Source of the DNA: Molossus alvarezi | Taxonomy: Eukaryota; Chordata; Mammalia; Chiroptera; Molossidae | NCBI GenBank assembly: GCA_037176705.1 | Contig: CM073891.1 | Coordinates: 97,585,827 to 97,649,826 of the forward strand | Length of the DNA: 64,000 bases | Direction of reading: 5' to 3' | Shown: in pieces, positions 1-10,751 of the stretch | Numbering within the stretch: position 1 is the stretch's first letter | Layout of the letters: every line of letters starts with the position of its first letter | Notes under the pieces: model-generated | Seen by the model: the letters and a program-made list of their open reading frames with translations, nothing else | Database searches by the model: none | What the model was told of the DNA's origin: nothing | Position numbers and translations under genes: made by a program

Positions 1-94
1 GTGTGGCCCATCGTCAGTACTCAATAAAGATTCAGTCTTTATTTTTCAACCTCCCTGCAAACTGGATGGCACTATTTTAAAATAGCCCCTGAGA

Positions 95-300
95 GGAACG
101 AGAGGAGTGGAGGTGGTGTTTTGGGGCCAGACAGACTTGGGTTCAAATCTAAGCTCTGCTGCATTTTAGTACTAGGACAGCTTCCCAATTCTTAGCATTT
201 CCTAGCCTCCCTTTCTTCACTTGTAAAATGAAGGCAATAACATTTTTTATAGGTTTTTGTGAGAATTAAAATGAGATGTTACAAGTAAAGAACCACAGTT
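95..300 (+). mobile_element. MIR SINE, old copy
   Basis: The segment follows the MIR consensus order: a tRNA-like head with 'cagacttgggttcaaatc', a core with 'gctctgctgcattttag', then 'acttgtaaaatgaaggcaataa' shortened from the usual tail and 'gagaattaaaatgagat'. MIR is an inactive tRNA-derived SINE shared by all mammals. Divergence is high and no TSD is visible. Confidence 0.75.
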
Positions 301-735
301 CTGCCTTATTCTGACCCTCCCTTGATATTAAAGCATTTTAAATGTTGAAACATTTTACTCCGGAACATGAATTGTATTAATTTAATAGATATTTGCCACA
401 TTTTCTGTTGGCTAATGCAACCTTCCTTGATGCAACAACAGTTTCTTCTTATTCACACTTGCAAGTTTTGCAAAGGCTTAATATCTTGGAAGTAGAATTG
501 GACTTATCTGTTGGTTGCCTGAAGAAATCCCAGTGATGGGGATGATGGCAAGGCAATTGCTCTGTTTGTTGTTATTTTCTCATGTAGAGGGTCATCCTCA
601 CACCATCACACTGACCTCTTCATGTCCAAGGTTAACTTTAAAGAGGAGAAAAGACCCTCATTAGAACACCCTTCTCTTTCCCCCACTCCACAAAAAGTCA
701 GTTGCTACTTTCACCCATGGGAGGAAAGCAGTAGA
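300..735. other. no recognised feature
   Basis: AT-rich single-copy-looking DNA. I see no repeat, exon or RNA gene. The 81-codon open frame from 622 runs into the L2 remnant and has no coding signature. Confidence 0.5.
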
Positions 736-960
736 TTCCATTCATCCCTCAAACAGTTATTGAATGCCTGCTGTGTTCCAGGTACCAAGATAAAAGATGA
801 ATCAACCAAGGTCTGTGCCTTTAAAAGGTTGAAGCTTATGTGTTTGGGGCGAAAGACAAGCATCTAATTAAGCAAGTATTGCATGAGTACAGAAGAGAGG
901 ACTGTCAATGTGTCAGGAAAAGCTTCAGAAAGGTGTGATACTTGAGCTGAGTCTTGCAAT
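735..960 (-). mobile_element. L2 LINE 3' remnant
   Basis: Reading on the plus strand, 'cagttattgaatgcctgct' and 'gtgttccaggtacc' match the reverse complement of the L2 3' end. A later piece, 'cttgagctgagtcttg', matches a more internal part. L2 has been immobile since before the placental radiation. Highly diverged and probably with internal deletions. Confidence 0.6.
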
Positions 961-1615
961 ATCAGTACATGGCTGTCAACAGAAAATGGGGGCAAAGCAC
1001 TTCAGGTAGAGGAACCCCAACTCTTGTTTCTTCCCTTCTGATGGCTACACACAGCCTGAAGCATCTGGCTCTGCCATCTTCACCCTGTACTGTTGTCTTC
1101 TCCTTGGTCCAGGCGACTCAAATTCCTCCTTGGAAGCAGCAACATTATTAGTGCTGGTTCCGACCAAAGAACTGGCATTAGAAGCTTTGCTGCTGCTTTT
1201 GTTGCTAAGGCCAGAAAACAACTGGAGTGGTTTGAGCTCCCTGGGGGAGGGGGAGGAGTTGAGCATGCGTGTGCATGTTCACCTGTGTGTGTGTGTAGGA
1301 GTTTGAGAGTTGGGGGGTGGGGATGAGTGTCCATTTGGATGGATGGCTAGATGTTTATCTGCAGGTGTTGCCACAGAAAATAGAAGTGGATATTTAGAAA
1401 ACAAAGTGACAGCTCAGGATCTCACAGACAAGCTGAAAGACTGCTCAGAGAAGGGGGAGGTTGAAGCAACCTCAACCAAAACAGAACAAAACAGAGAAGG
1501 AAGTTGCATCAGAAGAGGAAGAATGCCAAGGTCATACTGAAGAGCCACAAATGTCACAAAATAAAAATACAATTTGTGACTCTTACGATACCTAGTCAAA
1601 TACTATTACAATATT
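960..1615. other. unassigned; short open frames only
   Basis: Contains a small G-rich patch (1240-1325) with a short (GT) run. Overlapping frames on both strands (for example 1045-1266 minus and 1310-1540 plus) are shorter than about 85 codons and match nothing I know. The left edge may be an extension of the L2 remnant. Confidence 0.4.
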
Positions 1616-1725
1616 TTCTTCTTTACAGCATTTTAAATCACAGAAGTAATATTTAGTGCAGTAAACATGGAGAACACAGAAAAACACAAACAAAAAATTG
1701 CTACATTTTTTTGTTACATACATCA
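1615..1725 (-). mobile_element. possible L1M-type 3' fragment
   Basis: The stretch around 'agaagtaatatttagtgcag' and 'acatggagaacacag' loosely resembles the antisense of the old L1M 3' region, which reads roughly 'aataatacatgctcattgtagaaaa'. Short and decayed, so the family call is tentative. Confidence 0.35.
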
Positions 1726-2455
1726 GATCTTATTTATTTGGACCAGTGATTGATTATAACTTGCCTTCAACTCCAAATTCAAGTGTTTTTCTTTAGCACT
1801 TAAAAATATTAAAAACAGGTTCTGAGATTGACTTACTGAAGAACATTTTAAAGGTCTAATTATTAGCACAAATTGAAATTTTTAAATAAAGATACTCTAA
1901 TAATAGTGAAGCAATTGAGATGTCAGAGCAAGAAATATAGATCTCAGGATGTTATTAAGTTTTTCCATTTCCATTTACGTAGAAATGTTAGTCTCTGTAC
2001 CAAAAAGAAGTAAAAGAGTAGTTTTCCTTTTGATTAGATCCTTGTAACTGCACAAATAAAACATTTATAGGAGTAGCTTTAAGTGAGGGGGTTTTATAAA
2101 AAGTTAATAAAACACTGGAATAAGCTTGGCATCGGGTCTCATATGAGTCTTTTGAATCTATTACTTTATAAATATAGTCATAGAATTGGCTTTCTATCCC
2201 CTTGTTGGAATTGTAATGCCTTCCAATGATTCACTGATTTGCCAGTCTCACAAACAGTTAAAAGTATATTGAGTTTCTGGCAGTGAACCGAGGAAGTTTT
2301 GTGTACTTTAGTTAAAGCACAAAGCAGTACTTCTCAGTTGAATAAATTATTAGTCCATATGCTAGTTTACCAGGTAACTAGTGACTGGGCTTGGGGTGGA
2401 CAAAGGGGAGAGAAATTGACCAGGAGGAGAAAAGCACCCAATTATGAAGAATGGG
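1725..2455. other. no recognised feature
   Basis: AT-rich DNA without clear repeats or exons. Several AATAAA hexamers occur (for example near 1885 and 2055), but no transcript structure supports them as polyadenylation sites. Confidence 0.5.
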
Positions 2456-2474
2456 AGCAAGCAAGCAAGTAAGC

Positions 2475-2560
2475 TCACTCTCTTTGCATACAGTAGGTGC
2501 TCAGTGAATAACTGTTGAAGGGAGGAATGAATGAAATGAGTGAATGAATGATAAGTACAA
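2475..2560 (+). mobile_element. L2/MIR-type 3' tail
   Basis: 'cagtaggtgctcagtgaat' followed by repeated 'gaatgaatga' units is the typical end of L2 (and of MIR tails that share it). Only the tail is recognisable. Confidence 0.55.
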
Positions 2561-2589
2561 AGAAAGTGGCACAAATACCTAATTCAAAA

Positions 2590-3079
2590 TGAAGTTTAGA
2601 TTTACCAGATATCAAATTATACTACAAAGCCATTGTAATCAAAACAGCCTGGTACTAATATAGATCAATGGAACAGAACAGAGAACCCGGAAATTAACCC
2701 AAGCCATTATGCTCAATTAATATTTGACAGAGGAGGCAAGAGTATACAATGGAGTAAAGACAGTTTCTTCAATAAATGGTGTTGGGAAAATTGGACAGGT
2801 ACACACAAAAAATGAAACTAGACTACCAACTTACACCATACACAAGAGTAAACCCCAAGTGGATAAAAGACTTAAAAGTAGGTTGTGAAACCATATAAAT
2901 CCTAAAAGAAACCATAGGCAGCCCTGGCCGGTTTGACTCAGCGGTTAGAGCATCAGCTTGCAGTTCCAAGAGACACGGGTTTGGATCCCACTAAGGGCAC
3001 ATACCTTGGTTGCAGTTTGTCCCCGGCCCTGGTTGGGTTGTGCGGACGGCAGCTACTCAATGTGTCCCTTTCACGTCAA

Positions 3080-3125
<46 letters not shown>

Positions 3126-3376
3126 CCCCCCCCTCCCACTCTATCTCACTCTATCTGAACAAAAAGTGGAAAAATGTCCTCGGGTGAGGATAAAGAAAAA
3201 AAGTAACCATAGGCAGCAAAACCTCAGACATTTCACATAGCAGAACTTTCACCCGTACATCACCTAGGGCAAGAGAAACAAAGGAAAAAATAAACAAATG
3301 GGACTATATTCTTGCAACTTTCTGTAAGTCTTAAACTATTTCAGAATAAAGTTTAAAATTTTAAAAACAAAACAAA
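2590..3376 (+). mobile_element. L1 3' fragment split by a Ves SINE
   Basis: From about 2600 the sequence follows the last part of L1 ORF2: 'aaagccattgtaatcaaaac', 'aatggaacagaacagag' and 'aataaatggtgttgggaaaa'. After the Ves at 2922-3204 it resumes and jumps to an L1-like 3' end with 'atttcagaataaagttt' and an A-rich tail. ORF2 frames are broken. The piece is 5'-truncated and seems to lack part of the ORF2/3'UTR junction. Confidence 0.8.
2922..3204 (+). mobile_element. Ves SINE inserted in L1
   Basis: Full-length copy: head 'ccctggccggtttgactcag' with tRNA-like A and B boxes, a tRNA-unrelated body, an expanded (TC)n tract at about 3085-3122, then 'gtcctcgggtgaggata' and an A-rich tail. A perfect 12-bp TSD, aaccataggcag, lies at 2910-2921 and 3205-3216, which proves insertion into the L1. 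Confidence 0.95.
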
Positions 3377-3542
3377 ATTATGCTTCATGACAAGGTTATA
3401 ATATTTCATCTATGATGGCTACCTTGGTGATACATAAAGATGTATAATTTTCAGAAGATGTGAGAGATACTTAACAAGAAAACATCTAGTTTGGGGGAAA
3501 ATGGAAATCTATGCATATTTTTAGACGTCCTGAAATTTTTCT

Positions 3543-4014
3543 CTTTTTTTTTTTTTTTTACAAATTTTAATTCTGAGAAAGATCTTTTTTTTTTTTTTTC
3601 ATTTATCTTCAGATAGAGCAGGAGGGAGAGAGGGAGGAAGAGAGAGAGAGAAACATCAATGTGAGAGAGACACATCGACTGGTTGCCACCCACACGACCC
3701 CAACTGGGGCTGGGGACAAACTGCAGCCGAGGTACGTGCCCTTAGTGGGAACTGAACCCAGGACTCTCTGGTCTATGGGCCGACACTCTAACCACTGAGC
3801 CAGACAGGCCAGGGCCTGAGGAAGATCTTTTTATTTTTATTTTTTATTGTTGAAAGTATTACAGATGTCCCCCTCTTTCCCCCATTGACTCCCTTCTTCC
3901 TGCTCCTACCCCCTCCTGCTTTCCCCAACCTCATGTCTTTGGTTGTGCACATATGCATTATCTCTTCTCATGCCCCTCCCTCTGAGGTTTGTCAGTCTGT
4001 TCCCTACTTCCATG
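3543..4014 (-). mobile_element. HAL1/L1 3'-end insertion (5'-truncated)
   Basis: A 12-bp TSD, tgaaatttttct, flanks the block at 3531-3542 and 4015-4026. Next to the left TSD is a long T-run, the poly(A) tail of a minus-strand insert. The right part carries 'tattacagatgtcccc', 'cccccattgactccc' and 'tctgaggtttgtcagtctg', which also occur in the 3'UTR of the HAL1 near 60.4-60.56 kb. So this is a truncated copy of a related element. A Ves later split it. Confidence 0.8.
3587..3815 (-). mobile_element. Ves SINE nested in HAL1/L1 fragment
   Basis: Reverse-oriented Ves: T-run, GA-rich tract, 'aaacatcaatgtgagagag', and the head 'gccagacaggccagggc' at the right. The TSD ctgagaaagatctttt at 3573-3588 matches ctgaggaagatctttt at 3816-3831 with one change. 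The right flank continues the HAL1 fragment. Confidence 0.9.
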
Positions 4015-4026
4015 TGAAATTTTTCT

Positions 4027-6510
4027 TTAGAAGTCTAAATTCAGTGTCACTTTAGAAACATAAAAATGGATTAGGTATAAATTGGTTTACTCAAAACCAT
4101 TACCCATTTTAAATACAATTTATTTAAATATTCTAAATTTGCTAATCAAAATTGTTTTTTCTTTTGGAAACTAATTACTAATGGGGCTACAAACTGACGT
4201 CAAATATCATTTGGCTTTTGCCAACTGAAGCGAAACCAACAAAAAATTAGAAAGAGAAGATGCCATAAACAGTAAAAACAAACAAAACCAGAAAGTTGTT
4301 TTTTTTTTTTTTCCCTAGACCGACTGCCTTCCCTTAGGCATTTGTTTTCAAAAAATAATCCAAGGGTATGGGGGGAGAGGGAGAAAAAAACTAAACCAAA
4401 CTCATTGCTGTAACTTTTTCCCGAGCACCCACATTTTTGTTTAAAGAGTGAATGCTCCCAGATTGGCCAGGCTCCCTGTTTCTGGGCTTCCACATCTCCA
4501 CGGGTTCTCCATCTGCACGTGTTTCCCAACTTGGAACTTGCTGAGAACCTCCAGTCCCATTTGAGAGGAGTCTCATAAACTCTCTACCCCCGCTTATGTT
4601 CGGGGAAGCCTGTCCTTTCTGATGGTGTTCTCAAAGAATGGGAAGGAGAGAAATGTGTGTGTGAACTTATGGATGCTAAGTTCTCCTTTACATTTTAAAT
4701 CTACAGATCTTTCTTTCAACAAGTGGCAGGCCATTCTTAATTCCCGCTCCTCTGTACTGAAGAACTTAGCATCTCTTCCCCTAGTGATCCAAGGAACTTT
4801 GCTCTTTGCCCAAAATACCCCTCTCTCCCAAGGCAATAATCCCCTCTTCTGAGAAATGCTGCCAGGCTGCACTGCCCTTGAACCAGACAACTTTCTCTGC
4901 TCGTCTTTATCTGTCTAAATAAAGCTAACCTACATTTGCTGTCTAATTCGTTGGGATGCTTGCTGATGCTATTTAAAGCATCCCTCAAGGCTCCGTGGAA
5001 AACAAGGTGCATTATCTCCAGGAGGGAAGCTTTATGTTTGCTGGTCATTTAAGGAATTCAAGAATTTAAAGAATCCATTCAGTAGTTCAGATATGAAGGA
5101 CAAAGGAACTCTTCATGTTTTGTTTTGTTTTTAATTTTATTTCAGTATGTTGCTGGGATCAGTTATAGCAAAAGAGGTAGCTAGAAAGTTAATCTTGCTC
5201 TCTCTCTGCCTCTCCTCGTGTGTGTGTGTGTGTGCGCGCGCGTCTCTGTCTCTAGGCTTCTTGAAGTCCAGCTTTTCGGAAGATTAATTGCTGGACAGCC
5301 TGTATTTTTTATTCTGGACTCCAGTAATTGGCCAGTCCACTGTGAGTTTACTTTCCCCTCTCAGGGAATAAATGTGAAAAATCAAAAGGAGATGCCACCT
5401 TAGTAAACAAGCTTTTGGTGAGGTTATGGCTTGTCTCCACATCCCTTTTCCGTCTCCATTTGACATTTCATTAGAGAATCCTGGTACTTCCACGTTCCAG
5501 GGGGCGGGGAAGGAAATTCTAAATAGGAAAAGGAACAAAATGTTGGGGCTGTAAATAGGACTCCACTGTGCACTCCTATATGACTGGTCGTTCAGAGCGG
5601 TTTCAAATCTGCTGCTTGTTTTTTCACATCTGGTATTTGTGTCAATCTGTTGGCTCGCTTAGTGGGAGGGAGAGCTGGTACAATGAGATGGTTTTAACCA
5701 TTAGTGCCCTGCTGCTCCCTGAAGCACATGCTTTTATCAGTATCCACTTGTTCAGCCGAGATTTCGTGACGTCCATTGCAGTGAGTGAGTCAGAAGCCAC
5801 AAGCTAACAGGTCTATTCTGTCACCTAGGAAACCAACACATCATCCACAGGAAATGCAGGCCCCAATGGGGAGTGTGCCCAGATGGGTTAGGAAGCTGGC
5901 AATGAGTTTTTCAAAAGAGGTCAAATAATAATGCGTAGAATCTCAGTGTAGGGTCGGAAGTGGACCCAGGCTCATAGGTATGGATGGAGAACTGTCAGGC
6001 AGAAATACCGGGAGAAATTAATCAGCTAAAATCATGGAAGATGTTGTTTTAAGAAATTTACCAAGGGAAGGGGTATGGAGACATGGGTCAATTCCCCAAT
6101 ACACCAAGTGCATTTTTTTGGCCCATTGGCTGAGGGATTTTTAGTGTGTGAAGTGAGATGAGACATCACAGCAGGCTTTATGGTCCAACCCCTTTTTCAT
6201 GGTCACTCTCCCTTGGGTTAAAAAAGTGATGTAGAGTTCCTTCAGAGAAAACCACACCCTGATTCTAGTGCTCTCCCTGTTTTTTTCTGCCTGTGCCTTC
6301 TTTTTTCCTTCTGATCACTCTAGTTCAGCCTTAGTCTATCCAGATCTCTGTGACTGTAAGCTTAATACAACTGAGAAAAATTACCTGCAGTTTCATGTTG
6401 TTTGATGAGCTTAATGTTTCCAGGCAGATTACACTGTCCAGCTGCTATCGGTGAAAGGTTCTGCATGAAAGTACAACGTGAGCTCTCCAGGAACTTCCTG
6501 TTTTAGATTC
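4027..6510. other. long stretch without recognised repeats or genes
   Basis: Mostly single-copy-looking DNA. I see only small simple tracts: T-run near 4300, (GT)/(GC) alternation at 5219-5242. Open frames of up to about 109 codons (for example 4200-4529 minus) show no protein family. The segment 5540-5820 contains a CRE-like 'gtgacgtcc' and 'tgagtgagtcag', which could be regulatory, but only by motif. Confidence 0.4.
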
Positions 6511-6529
6511 AAAGAATATTAGAACAGAA

Positions 6530-6650
6530 ACAACAACAACAACTCAGAGAGCACCTGGACCAACCACCTCATTTCTCACAGGAAAAATGAGTCTCAGAGA
6601 AGATATTTGTCAAAGGTCATACAGGATATCCAATTAGTGTGTATGTTGGA
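6530..6650 (-). mobile_element. MIR SINE fragment
   Basis: 'cctcatttctcacagg', 'gagtctcagagaag' and 'caaaggtcatacagg' match the reverse complement of the MIR core. Short and diverged. Confidence 0.55.
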
Positions 6651-6750
6651 GGCAGGGGAGAGGAAAGAGAAGAGGAAGCTTGCCTACAAGCTTGAAATAA
6701 GTCAACAGGTGATATGTTGACTTCAGAGACGGTTAAATATTAAGCTGTGT

Positions 6751-6980
6751 TGCCCTGACCAGTGTGGCTCAGTTGGTTGGGCATCGTCCCATACACCAAA
6801 AGGTTGCCAGTTCTATTCCCAGTCAGGGCACATGCCTGGGTTTCAGGCTTGATCTCCGGTAGGGGGGTGTGCAGGAGGCAGCTGATCGATGTCATGCTCT
6901 CACATCAATGTTTCTCTCTCTCTCTCCCTCTCCCTTCCTCTCTCTCTAAAAATCAAGTAAAAAAAACCCTGTAAATATAT
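6751..6980 (+). mobile_element. Ves SINE (short type)
   Basis: Starts 'gccctgaccagtgtggctca' and includes 'cagtcagggcacatgcct', 'gcaggaggcagctgatcgat' and a (TC)-rich tract, ending 'ctctctctaaaaatcaag' with an A-tail. This is the Ves type without the 3' hairpin. A probable TSD, attaagctg, lies at 6739-6747 and 6983-6991. Confidence 0.88.
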
Positions 6981-6991
6981 ATATTAAGCTG

Positions 6992-7420
6992 CATTAATTG
7001 AATTATAGAGTCCTGCGTAAGAGGAGCAATGGTACCCTTGTGGCTGGTCAGTTTTACCAAGAGAATGACCTTCTGACTTGAGTACCCATTGAACAGGAAA
7101 CAATGATAAACCCAAATGTGCCCACAAGAGGGTAGAGGCCATGATAAAAGTTTCAGTAACTATAACCTAAGAAGAACAATGAAAAACATTACATTATTTA
7201 GTTTGGAGACAAAGGATTTGTCATGGGAGAATGGGATGAGGTATTGTCAAATAATTGAAAGGCTGCCTTGAAGAAGGCTCAGACTTATTTTGTGTGACTG
7301 AGAAGGGCAGTCACATTGGTACAAGTTAAGGGTGTTGAGTTTTTGTCCATATAAGTAAGTTTCCAATTATTCAAGCTGATAGAAATGTATTAAACTGACC
7401 AATGGGATAGTGAATTGATT
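6992..7420. other. no recognised feature
   Basis: AT-rich DNA between a Ves and an L2 tail. No repeat or exon recognised. Confidence 0.45.
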
Positions 7421-7429
7421 ATCTTCAAG

Positions 7430-7500
7430 GGTGTTCAAGTATTCATTTATCCAAACGTATTGATTGAGCACCTGCCATATGCCAATCTTGGATTAGAGGG
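7430..7500 (-). mobile_element. L2 3' tail
   Basis: 'attgattgagcacctgcc' and 'atatgccaatcttgg' correspond to the reverse complement of the L2 terminus. Only about 70 bp are recognisable. Confidence 0.5.
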
Positions 7501-7544
7501 ACTGTAAGGTTATTGTCTGTGTTAATGAAGGCAATACTAGCTGC

Positions 7545-8225
7545 TGTACTAAATCTGTATATCAAAGCTAAAACTGTCTTTGGCTCAGATGATGGGAAAT
7601 TTATTTCTCACTCATATAATATCTAAAATGGGTGTCCCTGATTGTGGGTGGCTCTCTTTCAAGTGGTAGTTCAAAGAACCAGGCCCTTCCATCTTGTAAT
7701 TCTGCCACCTTCAACATGTGGCTTATGAGTTGCTCTAGGCACTGACATCCCGCTGACAGACAAGAAAGAATGTGGAGATTGTGTGGGGAGATTTTTATGG
7801 GCTGGACCTAGAAGTGACGCATGTAAACTCTGCTCACATTCTATCCAGTGGAACTCAGCCACATGGCCACATCTAACTGCAAGGGAGGCTTTATTTTGTT
7901 GTTGTTGTTATTAATCCTCACCCGAGGATATTCTTCCATTGGATTTTAGATAGAGTGGAGGAGAGAGAGGGAGGGAGGCAGGGAGGGAGGGAGAGAGAGA
8001 GAACTGATGTGAGAGAGTCATATTGACCAGTTACCTCTGGCATGACCCTGACCAGGGCCAGGGATTGAATTTGCAACCCAGGTATATACCCTTAAACCAG
8101 GAATTGAAACTCAGACCCTTTAGTCCACAGGACAATGCTCTAACCACTGAGCAAAACTGACCAGGGCTTCAAGGGAGGCTTTAAAATGAAGTCCTGTGTC
8201 CAGGAAAAGGAGGAAACAGGTTTGA
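7545..8225. mobile_element. unclassified old interspersed repeat, split by Ves
   Basis: Shares ordered words with 35370-35735: 'tttttatgggc', a 'gacctagaa' block, 'cacattct', 'actcagtcacatggc' (here 'actcagccacatggc') and 'catctaactgcaaggg'. It must therefore be a dispersed family, but I cannot name it with confidence. The Ves at 7894-8169 interrupts it. Confidence 0.5.
7894..8169 (-). mobile_element. Ves SINE (hairpin type)
   Basis: Reverse orientation: 'aatcctcacccgaggatat', GA-rich tract, and the tRNA-like head decayed to 'gcaaaactgaccagggc'. A perfect 14-bp TSD, caagggaggcttta, lies at 7880-7893 and 8170-8183. (GGGA)n-type expansion at 7968-8000. Confidence 0.92.
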
Positions 8226-8339
8226 TGACTGACTAGTGAATCTTTTACCACACTGTCCAACTCTGAGCTTCTACAATTACGGTGACAAAACTGACACAGA
8301 ATGTCTTAGGCTTACATTAAAGGTCTTCCTATTGAAGGC

Positions 8340-8615
8340 CTCCTAGTCAATATATATTGTTAAGTTAAAAAAAGCAAGTAGAGAGCAACAGATATAGTAT
8401 GACACTTTTGTGAATGTAAAGAGTAATAATAACTATAATAATATTTATTTGCATTTTCTTGCATATGTATAAAGAAACACTGAAGGAGTCACAAGAAACC
8501 ATAGGGACTGGGGTGGGAGCAAGAGGGAGGTTGGAGACATCACTGGGAGCAAGACTTCTCCATGTATGCCTTTAGATAATACGTGCTTAATTAATTATAA
8601 AACTATATAATTTTA
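8340..8615 (+). mobile_element. L1M-type 3'UTR fragment
   Basis: 'atatattgttaagttaaaaa', 'gcatatgtataaagaaaca' and 'actggggtgggagcaagagg' follow the 3'UTR of old L1M/L1ME-like elements in sense. No open reading frame remains. Confidence 0.65.
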
Positions 8616-8671
8616 AAAAGTACTTCTTTTTATTGAAGAAGAGTTTTTTGTGGATTTATCTCTTTTGTTTT

Positions 8672-8838
8672 TTAATATGTCTTTATTATTTTTTTTAGAG
8701 AGAGATAGAAACATTGATCCACTGCTTTCCCTACTGGGGACCGAGCCCACAACCCAGGTGCGTGCCCTGACCAGGAATCCAACCGGGACCTCTCAGTCCA
8801 CGGGATGGTGCTCAATCCACTGAGCCACCCTGGTCGGG
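8672..8838 (-). mobile_element. Ves SINE, short
   Basis: Reverse Ves of about 167 bp: 'gagatagaaacattgatcc' through to 'actgagccaccctggtcggg'. The flanks ctcttttgtttt (8660-8671) and ctctttttgtttt (8839-8851) form an imperfect TSD. The GA tract is almost absent, giving a shorter body. Confidence 0.85.
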
Positions 8839-8851
8839 CTCTTTTTGTTTT

Positions 8852-9405
8852 CAAGTAATGAAAAGCTTGAGAAAAGGACTGCTTGGGAAGGTGAGCAGGG
8901 CATGACTTATGAGCTTGAGGTAACAGTAGTGATAACTAGGGTGCCTTTCTTGTTCTAATGAGCCTATACGGGATTAATTAGACTTTTCAAAAGAGAGTAA
9001 AAGGGTGATAATGCAACAGCTTGGTTTTATATGGAAACATCTGAGCATCTCAGGGTGCTTTTTTATCCTACATCTATGTTATTTTCATAACATTCTTAAT
9101 AACTATGATATAAAAGGTTTAAATTAATTTCTTGTTTTGTAAGATACTGGGAGAAGCAAAAATAGGAGTTTAATTGTCAACAGTTCATGTTAGACATGTG
9201 GGCAAACCCTCTTCATTTCTGGGTAGCATCAATATTGAAACTATGTGATATAAACTCTTTATATTTTATGGCATTTTCATAAATATCTTCTTATTTAGTT
9301 TTCTCATCAGCTGTGCAAATTAATTGGGATTGGGATTGTCTTTAGAGATGAAAAACAGTGGCCACTATAAAGAAAGTTAAAAGGCTAATGAAAAATTAGG
9401 GGAAG
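8852..9405. other. no recognised feature
   Basis: AT-rich DNA with a weak MIR-like flavour around 9290-9365, not enough to call. No exon signal. Confidence 0.4.
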
Positions 9406-9467
9406 AAAGACTGTTGTTAATATATAAAGAGCTACCACAAATAAATAATTAAAAGGCAAATATTCCA

Positions 9468-9617
9468 GCCCTTGATTCCCAGTCAGGGCACATGCCCAGG
9501 TTACAGGCTCAGTCCCCAGTAGAGGGGCATGTAGGAGGCAGCCAACTGATGTATTTCTCTCCCTCTTTCCCTCGTCCTTTCCCTTTCTCTGAAATCAGTA
9601 GAAACATATATATATTT
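9468..9617 (+). mobile_element. 5'-truncated Ves SINE
   Basis: Begins inside the tRNA-like region ('gattcccagtcagggcacat') and runs to a tail with 'gaaatcagtagaaac' and a (TA) tract. TSDs aaaaggcaaatattcca (9451-9467) and aaaaggtaaatattcca (9618-9634) differ at one base. So truncation was present at insertion, as happens with LINE-driven reverse transcription. Confidence 0.9.
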
Positions 9618-9676
9618 AAAAGGTAAATATTCCAATGGAAAAATTGGCAAGAGTTATACATTAAAAGTCATAGAAA

Positions 9677-9849
9677 TGGTCCTGGCCAGGTAGCTCAGTT
9701 GGTTAGAGCGTCATCGCGATACATCAAGATTGAGGGTTCAATCCCTGGTTAAAGCACATACAAGAATCAAACAATAAATGCATAAGTAAATGGAATAACA
9801 AATCATTGTTTCTCCCTCTCTCCCTTCTTCTCTTTCTAAAAAAAAAAAA
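9677..9849 (+). mobile_element. Ves-related SINE, distinct subfamily
   Basis: Starts 'cctggccaggtagctcagtt' with B box 'agggttcaatccc', then a body unlike the other copies ('caagaatcaaacaataaatg') before 'tcattgtttctccctctctc' and an A-run. TSD gtcatagaaa/tcatagaaa at 9667-9676 and 9850-9858. The head is closer to a tRNA than in most copies here. Confidence 0.85.
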
Positions 9850-10224
9850 TCATAGAAAGAATCTCAATAACAACCAAATAAATAAACATTAAAAATATTT
9901 TTTTCTCAAAATGATTAGAGATAAAAGAAAGATAATATTTAGTATTGACAAGGTTATGTGAAAATAGGAGCACTGATATTTTTCTGGAAGGGATTTTAGT
10001 TGACAAAACTTTCTGAAGGAAAATTTGGAAATATATTAAAACTTTAAACATGTTCTAGCAACTTCATTCTACTAATTTATCCTAATGAAATATCCAGAGA
10101 AACATAACGATTTATGCTAAATAATGTTAATATTAACATTTTAAAGAATTCAGCAAAAGGTGGATCGCACAACAGAGTAAGGAAGTGGAATATCAAGCTG
10201 CTATTCAAATACCATGCAAAATCC

Positions 10225-10526
10225 TGGCAGGATGTCAGGGTACATTCCTGGGTTTTGGGTTCGATCCCTGGTCAGGGCACATATGGAAGGCAACCAATTA
10301 ATGTTTCTCACATCAATGTTTCTCTCTTTCTCTTTCTCTCCCTTCCTCTCTTTAAGCATGTCCTCGGGCCCTGGCTGGTTTGGCTCAGCGGTTAGAGCGT
10401 CGGCCTGCAGACTGGAGAGACCCGGGTTCGGTTCCCGCTAAGGGCATGTGCCTCAGTTGCAGTTTGTCCCTGGCCCCGGTTGGGTCATGTGGGTGGCAGC
10501 CACTCGATGTGTCCCTTTCATGTCAA

Positions 10527-10562
<36 letters not shown>

Positions 10563-10653
10563 CCTCCCACTCTATCTGAACAAAATCAAAAAGTGTCCTC
10601 CGGTGAGGATCAAAAAAAAAGCGCATGTCCTCGGGTGAGGATTAATACATATA
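10225..10653 (+). mobile_element. Ves SINE split by a second Ves
   Basis: A 5'-truncated copy begins near 'gtacattcctgggttttggg' and runs to 'ctttaagcatgtcctcggg'. It is then interrupted at 10369 and resumes at 10623 with 'gcatgtcctcgggtgaggat'. Removing the inner element and one TSD copy restores the hairpin tail. Confidence 0.85.
10369..10622 (+). mobile_element. Ves SINE nested in the tail of another Ves
   Basis: Full-length hairpin-type copy with head 'ccctggctggtttggctcag', B box 'cccgggttcggttccc', a (TC)n of about 30 bp and 'gtcctccggtgaggatc'. A perfect 13-bp TSD, gcatgtcctcggg, lies at 10356-10368 and 10623-10635, made from the outer SINE's own tail. Confidence 0.93.
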
Positions 10654-10751
10654 TTCTGCAAAAAGAATTAGTTAAAAACTAAAGGAATATTTCACTACCC
10701 AATGTTAAATAAAAAAGCATGTTTCAAAAAAAAAGTACACACACACACACA

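Larger units (their letters stand above)
9410..10735 (+). mobile_element. L1M-type 3' end hosting four Ves insertions
   Basis: Discontinuous L1 blocks in order: 'atataaagagctaccacaa' (9423), 'aatggaaaaattggcaagag' (9634), 'ggcaaatatt'-type ORF2 words, 'ctaatttatcctaatgaaat' (10073) and finally 'taaataaaaaagcatgtttc' (10706). These follow the ORF2 3' part and 3'UTR of an old L1. Ves copies at 9468, 9677, 10225 and 10369 interrupt it. A short (AC)n run at 10737-10750 ends it. Confidence 0.75.

Noticed and set aside
2922..3000. Ves heads as functional tRNA genes
   Set aside because: They keep A and B boxes but not a pairing acceptor stem or anticodon arm, and they continue into SINE bodies with A-tails.
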